This document shows, one piece after another, positions 1 through 9,319 of a DNA stretch of 64,000 nt. Source of the stretch: Paenibacillus sp. FSL W8-0186 (GTDB lineage Bacteria > Bacillota > Bacilli > Paenibacillales > Paenibacillaceae); NCBI RefSeq assembly GCF_037969765.1, contig NZ_CP150207.1:4555001-4619000 (forward strand), given 5' to 3'. The notes under the pieces were generated by a model that saw nothing but the letters and a program-made list of their open reading frames with translations, did not search any database and was not told the origin of the DNA. The translations under genes and the position numbers were made by a program. Within the stretch, counting starts at the first letter, position 1. Every line of letters begins with the position of its first letter.

Positions 1-742
1 GATAAGCCAACGATTGCGTAGTACCGAAAGGTCCTCCACCCGTCAACGAGTAGTTCAGGTCAAATCCTTTGAAGCCATTGGCAATTGCCAGAAATAGGTT
101 AATCGTAATCGCTGGTCTGATTAGCGGAAATACGACATTTCGCATTCTACCCCAATAACCCGCTCCGTCAATTTCCGAAGCTTCTATCAAATCCTTCGGC
201 ACGCCCTGCAGGGCAGATAGATAGATGATCATGAAGTAGCCCACAGATTGCCATACGGCAACCATAACAATGGACCAGAACGCATAATCAGGCAGGCTCA
301 GCCAGTTCTTTTGAAACATAGACCAACCGGTAGCCTCTCCGATTTGGGCGAACAAATTCGTAATAATAAACTTCCAGATAAAGCCCACAATGACCGAGCC
401 CATAACATAAGGCAAGAAATAGACCGTCCGCAGCAAATTTCTGAGCTTGATCGCCCGGTTCAGGCCAAGCGCAAGGAGCAGTCCAAAAACATTCAGCAGA
501 ACCGTAGTCGCCGCAACATACTTAGCCGTGAATTTAAAAGACTTCCAGAAGGAGGCATCGTGGAGCAGCTGTTGATAGTTGCTCCACCCGACCCAATTGA
601 TATTGCTGCTAATTCCATCCCAATCCTGAAAGCTGAAGATAATCGCTCTCAGGAATGGAATCAGAATAATCAATGTAAAGAACAGGATAGCTGGCGCAAC
701 GAAAGCTGCGTATATCAACCATCCGCGTGATTTAATCGCCAT
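1..742 (-). CDS. Sugar ABC transporter permease, partial (3' end beyond left edge)
   Basis: Reading leftward from the ATG at 742 there is an open frame of about 247 codons with no stop before the edge. It is an inner-membrane permease of the MalF/UgpA type that imports a sugar or glycoside. It starts with a short cytoplasmic segment and a hydrophobic helix, and has the cytoplasmic EAA loop (EASEIDGAG, then FP) that contacts the ATPase. It follows the binding-protein gene by 12 bp, so it is co-transcribed. A second permease is expected beyond the edge. The substrate cannot be told from sequence. Confidence 0.88.
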   Translation of the reverse strand, partial: MAIKSRGWLIYAAFVAPAILFFTLIILIPFLRAIIFSFQDWDGISSNINWVGWSNYQQLLHDASFWKSFKFTAKYVAATTVLLNVFGLLLALGLNRAIKLRNLLRTVYFLPYVMGSVIVGFIWKFIITNLFAQIGEATGWSMFQKNWLSLPDYAFWSIVMVAVWQSVGYFMIIYLSALQGVPKDLIEASEIDGAGYWGRMRNVVFPLIRPAITINLFLAIANGFKGFDLNYSLTGGGPFGTTQSLAY

Positions 743-754
743 GTCCAATCATTC

Positions 755-2023
755 CTATTTTCTGACTTTTTGATCCCAGATGTTTTGCAGTTCTATGATG
801 GTTTGATCTTTGTCATATTGTTCGCCAACATAAGCTTGTAGAGGTACTGTGAAGTCTTCTGCAATCCCGGATGGCCACAGCTGAAACGACCAGATCAGCG
901 TCTTCTCATCCTTCAAATATTTGTCGAGATCTTCCGCCAAAGGCCCTAAATCAGCCGTCGTTTCCAAGTCCGTGAACGCAGGAATCATCTTATAAGAATC
1001 TACAATATACTTCTGACCATTCTCGTGCAGCCAGGTCAAAAATTTCTTACTTTCCTCAATCGCCTTGGAATCCTTGTTAATGGAATAATAAGTAGATACG
1101 CCTACAGGCATCTTTGTATCCTCTGGGTTATCATTTAAAGGAATCGCGAACATCCCGATGTTCATATCTGGATTGATCTTCGTAATCGAATCGATCGCCC
1201 ATACGCCTTGCTGGATCATAGCCGTTTTGCCGGAGGCGAATTCAGACACTTGATTGTCGTAGTTAAGACCGATCGTATCCGTACCTTTACCGTAGTCTAC
1301 CGTCATGTCCAATACATCGAAGAAACCGTCCAAATTTTTCAGATCGGCGATTTTGGCTTCGCCTTTGTACATTTTCTCGATCATGCCTTCCGAAACCGGC
1401 TCATAAGCGAACGGAAGATTGAACAAATGCTGGCCGAGCACCCAGAACGAGTTATAGCCTTCAGAGTAGGATAGAATGCCTGCCGCCTTCAATTTCTCGT
1501 TGACTTCCTTCAATTCCGTTAATGTCTCAGGCAGCTTCTCGATGCCTGCTTGCGCGAACAAATCCTTGTTATAAATGAAGCCATAGCCCTCAACCGCTAG
1601 CGGGAAGCCGTATTTCTTGCCATCGACGGTCATCCCTGGTACGGACGAAGGTATAACCTTGTCCATCCACGGCTCACTGGACAAATCAACAAGTCTTTCC
1701 GACCAATCCTGAATGTCCGTATAAGCTCTCGTCATGAAAATATCCGGGCCGTCCCCGGCTGCAAAGCGGGTTTTCACCAGCGTATCGTAATTGCCGGTAA
1801 CCTGGGCCTCAATAATGACATTTGGATTTTCTGCCATATAGTCGGCGGCCATCGCTTTGATTTTATCCGTGATTTCCGTCTTGAAATCCATAATTTTAAT
1901 CGTTACTTTTTCGGAATCCGCCCCTGCTCCCTCATTGGTTTTCGGGCTGCTTCCGCCAGCGCATCCGCTGATCAGGGACAAAAGTACAACACTGGTGAGA
2001 AGCATTAACATAACCTTGCGCAT
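755..2023 (-). CDS. Extracellular sugar-binding lipoprotein of ABC transporter
   Basis: A 422-residue family 1 extracellular solute-binding protein. The N-terminus is a lipoprotein signal with lipobox LISGC, so the mature protein should be anchored to the outer face of the membrane. The rest matches the bilobal sugar-binding fold (GDGPDIFMTRAY, then YGFPLAVEGYGFIYNKDLF). It lies between the response regulator and the permease on the same strand, which suggests carbohydrate uptake under control of the two-component pair. The start is preceded by a GGGGG-containing ribosome site. The family has many substrates, so the sugar is unknown. Confidence 0.9.
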   Translation of the reverse strand: MRKVMLMLLTSVVLLSLISGCAGGSSPKTNEGAGADSEKVTIKIMDFKTEITDKIKAMAADYMAENPNVIIEAQVTGNYDTLVKTRFAAGDGPDIFMTRAYTDIQDWSERLVDLSSEPWMDKVIPSSVPGMTVDGKKYGFPLAVEGYGFIYNKDLFAQAGIEKLPETLTELKEVNEKLKAAGILSYSEGYNSFWVLGQHLFNLPFAYEPVSEGMIEKMYKGEAKIADLKNLDGFFDVLDMTVDYGKGTDTIGLNYDNQVSEFASGKTAMIQQGVWAIDSITKINPDMNIGMFAIPLNDNPEDTKMPVGVSTYYSINKDSKAIEESKKFLTWLHENGQKYIVDSYKMIPAFTDLETTADLGPLAEDLDKYLKDEKTLIWSFQLWPSGIAEDFTVPLQAYVGEQYDKDQTIIELQNIWDQKVRK

Positions 2024-2117
2024 CTTTATATACCCCCTAAGTTGTTGTTTGCTACAACTTTATTCTATGAGTTTCCCTGATGTCGAAACATAGACGATCT
2101 TCGCCGAAACTAGTACT

Positions 2118-3668
2118 TTATGAACCTCGTACCATCTTGCGATATTTTAACGGGGACAAGCCATGCTGCCTGCGGAACACTTTGCTGAAATAGCTCTCAT
2201 CCTGGTAGCCGATCATTTCCGAAATTTTAACTACCGGCAGATCGGTATGCTCAAGCAAGGACTTGGCCTTCTGCATGCGCAGCCCCGTCTGGTAGGTAAT
2301 GACGGTCATGTTATACTTCTCTTTGAATCTCCTCGCGATATGCTGCGGACTGAAATGGAATCTCTCCGACAGCTCATTGAGGGAAAAATTCTCATGAAAG
2401 TGCTGTTCAATATAATCATGTATAAGTTGAATGCTCCTGCCTTCGTAGCCGTGGTTCCCGCACTCCTCGATCAGCCGCCACCACTGCTGAATCCACTTGC
2501 TTCCCCATTCCTCGATATAGCTGATCCATATAGAAAGGGATAGACCCTCCATGTCCTTGTCCATCTGAAGGCAGGCCCGCTCGGTCATATAATTGGCTTC
2601 CTTGGTATAACGCTGGAGATCTGCCAAGGTAACATTCCCACACTGCTGAAGCTCATCTGTAAATCCATGAATTACCTCTTCGATCCGCTGCTTGTCTCCA
2701 TTTTCCAGAGCAATGTTCAACTGCAATTCCCTATCGGACAATACGGGTCTATCAAGGCCAGCTCGCTGCCCAGCCAAAATCGGAGACTGAGTTAGCTCCG
2801 CTCTCGCGCTCCAATATTGCTGCTGAATCTGGAGCAAACCGGAGACCTGCCGGCTAACCCCCGTGAACGTTTTAAGCCCGATCGTCGAATTCCATGCCTC
2901 CGTCATTTTACGGATATAGAAATTCAATGAGCTCGTCATTTCGCTGCCCGGAGTTTCTCCTGTAACCAACACCCATAATTCTTCCTCAAAATGGAACAAA
3001 AGATGACTTCCAAACCCCTCTAACGATTCTTCAGCTATATTCTTGACCGCGAAGGAGAACAATCCGCTATCTCCGTCATAACGCCGCTTCATCAGACTGG
3101 AGCCATTCCTCATTAATATGAGGGAAATTCTGACACAGCTTGGCGACATGCCGAGTTTACGGCAGTAATTCTCCAATTCAGGCATGGATGTGTCATCCCC
3201 TTTTAACATCTGGGACATCTTCTGCTCCATCACGACATAATCCGCCTGCTGCACAAGGAACCCCGTATCCCGCTTGGCCCGCATACTGCTCTCCCGCTGC
3301 TTGCACAAGGCAACTGCCTGCGACAGCGCTTGTTCGAGATCTCGCTTCTTAAAGGGCTTCAATATATAATCTACGCCTTTAGCGCGAATCGTAGCCTGGG
3401 TGTAAATAAAGTCATCGTATCCGCTGACGACGATAATCTGAATGTCCGGGTAATCGCGGCGAATGAGATCCAGCAGTTGAATCCCGTTCATCTCCGGCAT
3501 GCTCATATCACAAAACACGATTCCCGGCTTATGCCGGCGTATCATCTCCAATGCCTCGCTCCCATTCTCGGCCTGGAATCGCTCATCAATATCGAACTGT
3601 TCCCAATCTACCGCCAGATCAATTCCTTCCCTGACATGCTCCTCGTCATCGACAATTAAAACTCTCAT
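2118..3668 (-). CDS. AraC-family response regulator (YesN-like)
   Basis: A 516-residue transcription factor. Residues 1-120 form a receiver domain with the acidic pair DD near residue 7, phosphoacceptor Asp54 (FCDMSMPEMNG) and a conserved Lys in YILKPF. A long middle region follows. The last roughly 100 residues are an AraC-type double helix-turn-helix (FSPQHIARRFKEKY, then ISEMIGYQDESYFSKVFRR). It starts 2 bp after the kinase stop, so the two are translationally linked. YesN-type regulators usually activate the neighbouring sugar transporter, here the binding protein and permease downstream. Confidence 0.92.
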   Translation of the reverse strand: MRVLIVDDEEHVREGIDLAVDWEQFDIDERFQAENGSEALEMIRRHKPGIVFCDMSMPEMNGIQLLDLIRRDYPDIQIIVVSGYDDFIYTQATIRAKGVDYILKPFKKRDLEQALSQAVALCKQRESSMRAKRDTGFLVQQADYVVMEQKMSQMLKGDDTSMPELENYCRKLGMSPSCVRISLILMRNGSSLMKRRYDGDSGLFSFAVKNIAEESLEGFGSHLLFHFEEELWVLVTGETPGSEMTSSLNFYIRKMTEAWNSTIGLKTFTGVSRQVSGLLQIQQQYWSARAELTQSPILAGQRAGLDRPVLSDRELQLNIALENGDKQRIEEVIHGFTDELQQCGNVTLADLQRYTKEANYMTERACLQMDKDMEGLSLSIWISYIEEWGSKWIQQWWRLIEECGNHGYEGRSIQLIHDYIEQHFHENFSLNELSERFHFSPQHIARRFKEKYNMTVITYQTGLRMQKAKSLLEHTDLPVVKISEMIGYQDESYFSKVFRRQHGLSPLKYRKMVRGS

Positions 3669-3670
3669 TG

Positions 3671-5422
3671 CTATTCGTTCCTTTCTCCTGTCTTGTCCAA
3701 TGCGATAGTTAATGAAATAATCGTCGCCTCATAAGGCACGCTGGCCATGTCCCATGTGAAACCGGAGCCATATAGCAGCCGCAGCCGCTGTAACACGTTA
3801 ATTAAACCGATCCCGTTATCGCCGTAATGCAGCTTATCCTCTAAATACTCATTGCGGATCGCCTCGATTTTTTCAGCCGGTATTCCCTTGCCGTTGTCGA
3901 TTACGCGAATTAGGAGAACTTGCTTTCCTGTTTCCTCGTTTGGGGCTAAATCTATTTCAAGCCGGATGCTTCCGTAACCTCGGCCCTTTTCGATCCCATG
4001 CACAATGCTGTTCTCAATCAGAGGCTGCAGCAGCATCTTCGGCACTTCCATGGAAGTTGCCTCCGGATGGCAGGTCATAGAATAGGTTAATTTATTTTTG
4101 AACCTCCCCAATTGAATGGACATGTAGTCTTCGATATGCTTGACTTCCATACTCAGCTTAACCACGTCGGTGCGAAAATCCATGCTGTACCGCAGAATCG
4201 ATCCTAGCTCGGCGATCTTATCACTAAGATCATAAGCTTTCGCTTTTAACGCAACCGTACCGATATACTGCATCGTATTGTACAAAAAGTGCGGGTTGAT
4301 TTGCGCCTGCAGCATTTTCAATTGTGCCGTAGAGAGCTCCAGCCTGTACCGGTATTCCCGATTCATGAACTCATCCAGATTCCGTACCATGATATAGAAG
4401 CGATTCTCCAAAATGCCAAGCTCGTCCAATCTCTGGCTTTCCTTCTGAATGTTAAAGTTCCCCTGCTCGACACGGACCATGTTGCGAAGCAATCTTTTAA
4501 TCGGAAGAATAATAAAATAGGACAAAATGACGGCAAAAATGATAACGAAGATAATCGCGATCAGCAGGATCACGACCGATTGGTTCAACGTTTTGTAAGC
4601 AGGGGCATTAATGAGTGAGTCGGATACATACTTCACCAGGGTGAAAAGCAATGTTTTATTCGAATTGTTCAAATAGATAAATACGCCCTTGTTCCCATCC
4701 ATCTCCCCTGCGAATGATCCCTTGATCCCCGCCATCTTGCTATGCACAGGCTCGACCCCAGTCGCTTGCTCAAGCGAACTGTACAGGAATTCTTTCTGTT
4801 CATTAATCATTAAAAAATAAGCGCTATCCTGCAAACGCTGAGTATGAATCACTTTATCGATTTCACTAAGGCTCACATAAATATTTAACGTTCCGAGGAT
4901 CGTCGCCCCCGGGTAATCGACCAGATTTTTCTGGATCAATAAAATGTTCTTGCCGCCCAATTTCTTCACGCTGTAGACCGTAGCCTCGCCCTCGATCTCA
5001 TCATAATCGCTAAGCATTTTTTTCATTTCATTGTTGCCTACGTCCGAAGAAGTGAAGGTTAGATTTTTGGTTCTGCTGATGTACTGAACTCCATGGAACT
5101 CAGGGCGGCTGATATACATCGTATTCACTTTATTGTAAATGTACAGCTTCTGAAAGGCGGAGACTTCCGTGGAGCGTAAATATTTCATAAGCTGGGGATC
5201 TACATAAAAAGAACCTGTCAGCATATTCAAATCCTCGAAATAGATTTTGAGGTTATTTGAAATAATCTCCATTGCATCCTGGTTTAAATCAATCACCTGC
5301 TGCTCCATAGAGCTTGAAATCGTACGGTAAGCAAACACGCTCGCCATCAGGAAGGGCAGAATCGCCACACACAGCATGACGGCCAGCAATTTTCTAAATA
5401 AGCTTCTTTTGAGCCATTTCAT
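3671..5422 (-). CDS. Sensor histidine kinase (YesM-like)
   Basis: A 583-residue membrane sensor kinase. It has an N-terminal helix, a large extracellular sensor region, a second helix near residues 283-308, a HAMP linker, a His_kinase domain with the phosphorylated His near residue 377 (QINPHFLYN), and an HATPase domain (IENSIVHGIEKG, DNGKGIP). I chose the ATG at 5422 because GGGGGAG lies 5 bp before it; an upstream in-frame ATG at 5455 lacks such a site. It is the first gene of the kinase-regulator-transporter block. Confidence 0.92.
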   Translation of the reverse strand: MKWLKRSLFRKLLAVMLCVAILPFLMASVFAYRTISSSMEQQVIDLNQDAMEIISNNLKIYFEDLNMLTGSFYVDPQLMKYLRSTEVSAFQKLYIYNKVNTMYISRPEFHGVQYISRTKNLTFTSSDVGNNEMKKMLSDYDEIEGEATVYSVKKLGGKNILLIQKNLVDYPGATILGTLNIYVSLSEIDKVIHTQRLQDSAYFLMINEQKEFLYSSLEQATGVEPVHSKMAGIKGSFAGEMDGNKGVFIYLNNSNKTLLFTLVKYVSDSLINAPAYKTLNQSVVILLIAIIFVIIFAVILSYFIILPIKRLLRNMVRVEQGNFNIQKESQRLDELGILENRFYIMVRNLDEFMNREYRYRLELSTAQLKMLQAQINPHFLYNTMQYIGTVALKAKAYDLSDKIAELGSILRYSMDFRTDVVKLSMEVKHIEDYMSIQLGRFKNKLTYSMTCHPEATSMEVPKMLLQPLIENSIVHGIEKGRGYGSIRLEIDLAPNEETGKQVLLIRVIDNGKGIPAEKIEAIRNEYLEDKLHYGDNGIGLINVLQRLRLLYGSGFTWDMASVPYEATIISLTIALDKTGERNE

Positions 5423-5595
5423 CGTACTCCCCCATATCATCCTAAGTCTTAACACAAAAAAATCCCCTTTGCCCTAGCTTTGATTCCGGTAATCTGGAAC
5501 GAATGGGTCAAATGAGGGATCTAGTTTAGTATGAAATTGAATGATAATATTTTATCTGTCTGAAGAAAAATTATCAACGGTAATCCCCGAAAGCT

Positions 5596-5648
5596 ATAAA
5601 AAAACTGCACCTCCAATGTCAGATCGTATCTAACATGGAGGTGCAGTT
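5596..5648 (-). terminator. Intrinsic terminator after the amidohydrolase gene
   Basis: Arms AACTGCACCTCCA and its near-perfect complement pair around a loop of about 20 bases. On the minus strand they run into seven T residues. It lies 25 bp past the stop of the carbamoylase gene and separates that operon from the kinase promoter. Confidence 0.85.
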
Positions 5649-5672
5649 CAGAGCAAAGTGACCGGCTAATCT

Positions 5673-6917
5673 CTATCCTTCATTCGCGAGCTCCAGCAAA
5701 GTATGATACAGCACTTCCGTTCCCGCCGCACAGTCCTCGGGAGAGCTCCATTCCTCGGGATTGTGGCTGATGCCGCCACGGGAGCGCACAAAAATCATGC
5801 CCAGCGGCCATAGGGAGCTGAACTGCATTCCATCATGACCGGCGCCGCTCACCAATCGCGGCAGCTCTGACAGTCCGGCGAGTTTGCCAGCCTGGGCTAC
5901 GGCCTCCTGTACCTTAGGAGAGCTGGGAGCTGGAGCGACTCTTTGCAGCAGATCGATCCGCAGCTCAACCCCCAGCTTCTCGCATACCTGCTGGCTGTAG
6001 GCATGGATACTCGCCTCCAGCCGGTCTCTCTCGGCTTCATCGATATCCCGCAAGTCGAGCGAGAATTGCACTTCACCGGGAATGACGTTTACCCCGCCTG
6101 GCAGAGTTTTAAGCTTCCCTATCGTAGCCACGGCGTTCTCGTATTTTTTCGCTTCCGCAAAAATGTAATTTAGGATCTCCGCGGCCGCCTGCAGCGGATC
6201 TCGCCGCAGATGCATCGGGGTCGCCCCCGCATGGCCTGCCTGACCGATCAGGGTGAACTGCTGCCAAAGTGGACCGGCAATGCCTGTCACGAGGCCTACC
6301 GGCTCATCCAGATTCTCCAGCACCCGGCCCTGCTCAATATGCAGTTCTACATAAGCCTGCACTTCGTGCGGCGGCTTTGCCGCTTCCCCTACGCGCTCAG
6401 GCGCAAGGCCCGCGTTCCGCATCGCATCGGCAATTGAAATAGCCTGTTCATCCCGCTGCTCCAAGTCCTCCTGCCGCAGCGTTCCAGCCACGGCCCGGCT
6501 GCCGATCATCCCGAATCCAAACCTGGAGCCCTCTTCATCCGTAAAAGCAATGACTTCAATCGGGTGAACGTTCCGGATTTCCAGCTCATTCATGCGCTGC
6601 AGCGCTTCGATCGCCGAGAGCACGCCGAGCGCCCCATCGAACATCCCGCCATCGGGAACCGTATCGATATGAGATCCTGTGAGGACTACAGAGGCGGCGG
6701 GATTCGTCCCTTCCCGGCGGCCGACAATGTTCCCGGCCGCATCCTCACGTACGGCTAGCCCCGCCTCCTTCATATAAGCGATAACGAGATCCTTCGCGCG
6801 GGATTCATCGAGAGTAAAAGAATAGCGGGTGACTCCCCCGCTAGACTGTTTTCCGATTTCCCCCAGCTCCATCAATCTCGCCCACAGACGATCTTTATTG
6901 ATTTCCATTCTCCTCAC
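5673..6917 (-). CDS. Zn-dependent amidase, N-carbamoyl-L-amino-acid hydrolase / allantoate amidohydrolase family (M20)
   Basis: A 414-residue metal-dependent hydrolase of the M20 carbamoylase branch. Family enzymes remove the carbamoyl group from N-carbamoyl amino acids, or act on allantoate. Metal-site motifs are present: GSHIDTVPDGG, FDGALG, TDEEGSRFG, ELHIEQG and SGAGHDG. A GTG at 6917 has AAGGAG 7 bp upstream; ATG 6908 is an alternative. The start overlaps the ATC-hydrolase-like gene by 23 bp, indicating translational coupling. With that partner, N-carbamoyl-L-cysteine is a reasonable substrate guess, but it is inferred from context alone. Confidence 0.88.
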   Translation of the reverse strand: MRRMEINKDRLWARLMELGEIGKQSSGGVTRYSFTLDESRAKDLVIAYMKEAGLAVREDAAGNIVGRREGTNPAASVVLTGSHIDTVPDGGMFDGALGVLSAIEALQRMNELEIRNVHPIEVIAFTDEEGSRFGFGMIGSRAVAGTLRQEDLEQRDEQAISIADAMRNAGLAPERVGEAAKPPHEVQAYVELHIEQGRVLENLDEPVGLVTGIAGPLWQQFTLIGQAGHAGATPMHLRRDPLQAAAEILNYIFAEAKKYENAVATIGKLKTLPGGVNVIPGEVQFSLDLRDIDEAERDRLEASIHAYSQQVCEKLGVELRIDLLQRVAPAPSSPKVQEAVAQAGKLAGLSELPRLVSGAGHDGMQFSSLWPLGMIFVRSRGGISHNPEEWSSPEDCAAGTEVLYHTLLELANEG

Positions 6918-7452
6918 CCCCAGGCTCCTTCTCCGATGATTTCATCTGGAACCTGAAATGGCAATGTCCGTCTTTAAGCAAATATTTATCGTGCACAACT
7001 TCGAAATTAGGGTTGTAGCCCTTTGCGATGGCCGGGTCGATCATCTGGCAGTAGAGGATGCCGTATTCCTCCATGCCGTCTTTTTTCCACTGATCCCCAA
7101 ACGCACATCTTGTAAAGTTCTGTTCGATTTCCACCGGATGATATTCCGTTTCATATTCGAACAGATCGCTGCGTCCCATATCATAATTCGGCAAATAGCT
7201 GTGAATATCATTCGGCTGTCCGGCAGCTGCGGCACGGCGGGCAATATCCCGGCCACGTTCCTCGCCAAACGTGCGTACTCCCTCGCGGATCGCGTCCTTC
7301 CCTTCTTCTCCGAAACGGTCAACGACCGCTTTGGAGAGGTGGGCAAATAATTTCGCCATGATCGTATAAGGTGATACCGGCTCCAGGCTTTCGTCATGAT
7401 TCAGCTTTTGCTGGGATTCCTCTTGTAGTTTGTCCTGTTTTTCTTGGCTCAT
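6895..7452 (-). CDS. L-2-amino-thiazoline-4-carboxylate (ATC) hydrolase-like protein
   Basis: A 185-residue soluble protein that I recognise as the ATC hydrolase family. In Pseudomonas that enzyme opens ATC to N-carbamoyl-L-cysteine. Family hallmarks seen are the NFTRCAFG stretch, a cysteine in GILYCQMIDPAIAKGYNP, and a C-terminal GHCHFRFQ. The start has GGAGGCG upstream. It overlaps the carbamoylase gene, so the two proteins form a likely two-step pathway. The N-terminal 20 residues are Gln/Glu rich and probably disordered. Some family members may act on other cyclic amides, so the substrate is inferred. Confidence 0.75.
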   Translation of the reverse strand: MSQEKQDKLQEESQQKLNHDESLEPVSPYTIMAKLFAHLSKAVVDRFGEEGKDAIREGVRTFGEERGRDIARRAAAAGQPNDIHSYLPNYDMGRSDLFEYETEYHPVEIEQNFTRCAFGDQWKKDGMEEYGILYCQMIDPAIAKGYNPNFEVVHDKYLLKDGHCHFRFQMKSSEKEPGGEENGNQ

Positions 7453-7814
7453 CTTCAGACGCCTCCTTGATTAATCTATCTGTACTAGCTTCAACACTAA
7501 AATCATTGCAATATGGTCTAATTTAACTATAAAAATTGACTATTAAAATGAATGTATCTCAAAGTACGTCCTATAGTTCATCATGTATAACTGCCGTACA
7601 CGAGATGGAATTCATGTATCTAACTATGCTCTATATGAATGAGTTAGGGAATTAGATGGATTTCATGCACCTAAAATCAAGAATCCTGCCCATAATTGGC
7701 CATTCCCCTTTCTCTAACGACATGAAATCCATTTAAATTTACTTTTCCTTCCTTATCGCAGAAACTAACTACTATTAATCCATTTATAAAATTTGAACTC
7801 TGTCTATTTTACTG
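7453..7814. repeat. Gene-free AT-rich gap with short inverted repeats
   Basis: This 362-bp gap between livF and the ATC-hydrolase gene is AT-rich with no coding signal. ATGGATTTCATG at 7656-7667 and its exact complement CATGAAATCCAT at 7721-7732 form a 12-bp inverted repeat. A diverged copy lies near 7606. They resemble short repeats at 12.7-12.9 kb and 44.3 kb. No clear terminator follows livF, so read-through into the hydrolase pair is possible. Confidence 0.6.
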
Positions 7815-8543
7815 CTAGCCGATGCCCAAATAGACGGATTTGACCACGTCGTTATTCCTTAACTCCGCAGCATCGCCTTCCACGACGATGCTGCCCGTTT
7901 CCATCACATAGCCGCGATGGGCGGTCGCAAGCGCCATGGTAGCATTCTGCTCCACCAGCAATATGGATACGCCTTCCTCGTTCACCTTGCGGATCGCCGC
8001 GAAGATTTCCTTCACGATCAGCGGCGCAAGGCCCATCGAAGGCTCATCCAGCAGCAGCAGCTTCGGCCTGGCCATTAGAGCGCGGGCGATAGCCAGCATC
8101 TGCTGCTCCCCGCCGCTCATCGTCCCGGCGAGCTGCTTCTTGCGCTCCTCCAGCCGCGGAAATAACTCGAACATGCCCTGAATATCTGCGGCAACCCCCG
8201 CTTTGTCGTTCCGGACATAGGCGCCGAGCTTTAGATTTTCCAGCACGGTCAAATCGGGGAATACGCCCCGGCCCTCAGGCACCTGCGAAATGCCCCGTTC
8301 CACGATCTTATGGGGATCCAGCTTCATAATCTCCTGCCCCTCGAAGCGAATCTGTCCCTGAATGCTCTTATTCAGGCCAGAAATGCTGCGCAGGGCCGAT
8401 GTTTTTCCCGAGCCGTTCGTCCCGATCAAGGCCACGATTTCCCCTCGCTGAATATGCAGATTCATTTGTTTTACGGCCGCGATTACACCGTAATTTACGC
8501 CTAAATCTTGTATTTCCAAAATAGCTTGGCTGCCGCTAGTCAA
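7815..8543 (-). CDS. livF: Branched-chain amino acid-type ABC transporter ATPase (LivF)
   Basis: A 242-residue ATPase. It carries Walker A GTNGSGKTSA, the signature TMSGGEQQM, Walker B LLLLDEPSMGLAP and a switch His-region VEQNATMAL. The SMGLAP variant after Walker B is typical of LivF rather than LivG. Its start overlaps the end of livG by 4 bp, as expected in a tightly coupled operon. It drives uptake with LivG through LivH and LivM. The substrate could be a branched-chain amino acid or, given the downstream hydrolases, an amide-type amino acid derivative. Confidence 0.93.
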   Translation of the reverse strand: MTSGSQAILEIQDLGVNYGVIAAVKQMNLHIQRGEIVALIGTNGSGKTSALRSISGLNKSIQGQIRFEGQEIMKLDPHKIVERGISQVPEGRGVFPDLTVLENLKLGAYVRNDKAGVAADIQGMFELFPRLEERKKQLAGTMSGGEQQMLAIARALMARPKLLLLDEPSMGLAPLIVKEIFAAIRKVNEEGVSILLVEQNATMALATAHRGYVMETGSIVVEGDAAELRNNDVVKSVYLGIG

Positions 8544-9319
8544 AGCTCCTCGACCTCCCCGCCCAAATAGGCCTGAATGACATCAGGGTTGTTCTGTATC
8601 TCTTCCGCGCTGCCCTCGGCGATCTTCTGACCGTAATTCAGGACCACGATGCGGTCGGAAATATCCATGATCATGCCGATGTCGTGTTCGATCAAAATGA
8701 TCTCGATGTTGAATTCCTTGGAGAGCTGCCGGATTTTCTTCACGAGCTCGGCTTTTTCCGCTGCGTTCATGCCCGCCGCCGGTTCATCCAGCAGCAGAAT
8801 CTCGCAGCCCGTAGCCAGCGCCCTTGCAATTTCAAGCAGCCGCTGCTCCCCGTACGGCAGGCTTCCGGCTAAGACGTCCAGCTTATGTGCCAGGCCTACG
8901 ACTTCCAGCTTCTGAGTACATTCCGCAACGATGGCAGCACGCCGCTTAGCCGTAGAACTCCGGGCAAAAATCGATTGCAGCAGGCCTTCCCCGTTGCACT
9001 CCGCATGCGCGACAAGCACATTTTCCAGCACCGTCATATTTTTCAGCAATCGCGTATTCTGAAAGGTTCGGGCAATCCCCAGGCCAACCCGCTTGAACGG
9101 CTTCAGCTTGTTGATGACCCGGCTCTTGTAAATGATCCTGCCGGAGGTCGGCTGATAGATGCCCGTCAGCAGGTTGAACAGCGTTGTTTTCCCTGCCCCG
9201 TTTGGTCCAATGATCGACAGAATCTCGCCCCGGCGTACCGTCATATCCACGTTATTCAATGCAACCAGCCCGCCGAATTTCACTGACACCTTCTCCAGCT
9301 CCAGTACGTTCTCCATCAC
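8540..9319 (-). CDS. livG: Branched-chain amino acid-type ABC transporter ATPase (LivG)
   Basis: A 259-residue ATPase with Walker A GPNGAGKTTLF, the LivG-type long insert (IARTFQNTRLL), a signature-like LPYGEQRLLEIARAL in place of the canonical LSGGQ, and Walker B ILLLDEPAAGMN. The G-Y-G-E-Q signature is normal for LivG. It overlaps livM by 4 bp upstream and livF by 4 bp downstream. Confidence 0.93.
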   Translation of the reverse strand: MMENVLELEKVSVKFGGLVALNNVDMTVRRGEILSIIGPNGAGKTTLFNLLTGIYQPTSGRIIYKSRVINKLKPFKRVGLGIARTFQNTRLLKNMTVLENVLVAHAECNGEGLLQSIFARSSTAKRRAAIVAECTQKLEVVGLAHKLDVLAGSLPYGEQRLLEIARALATGCEILLLDEPAAGMNAAEKAELVKKIRQLSKEFNIEIILIEHDIGMIMDISDRIVVLNYGQKIAEGSAEEIQNNPDVIQAYLGGEVEEL

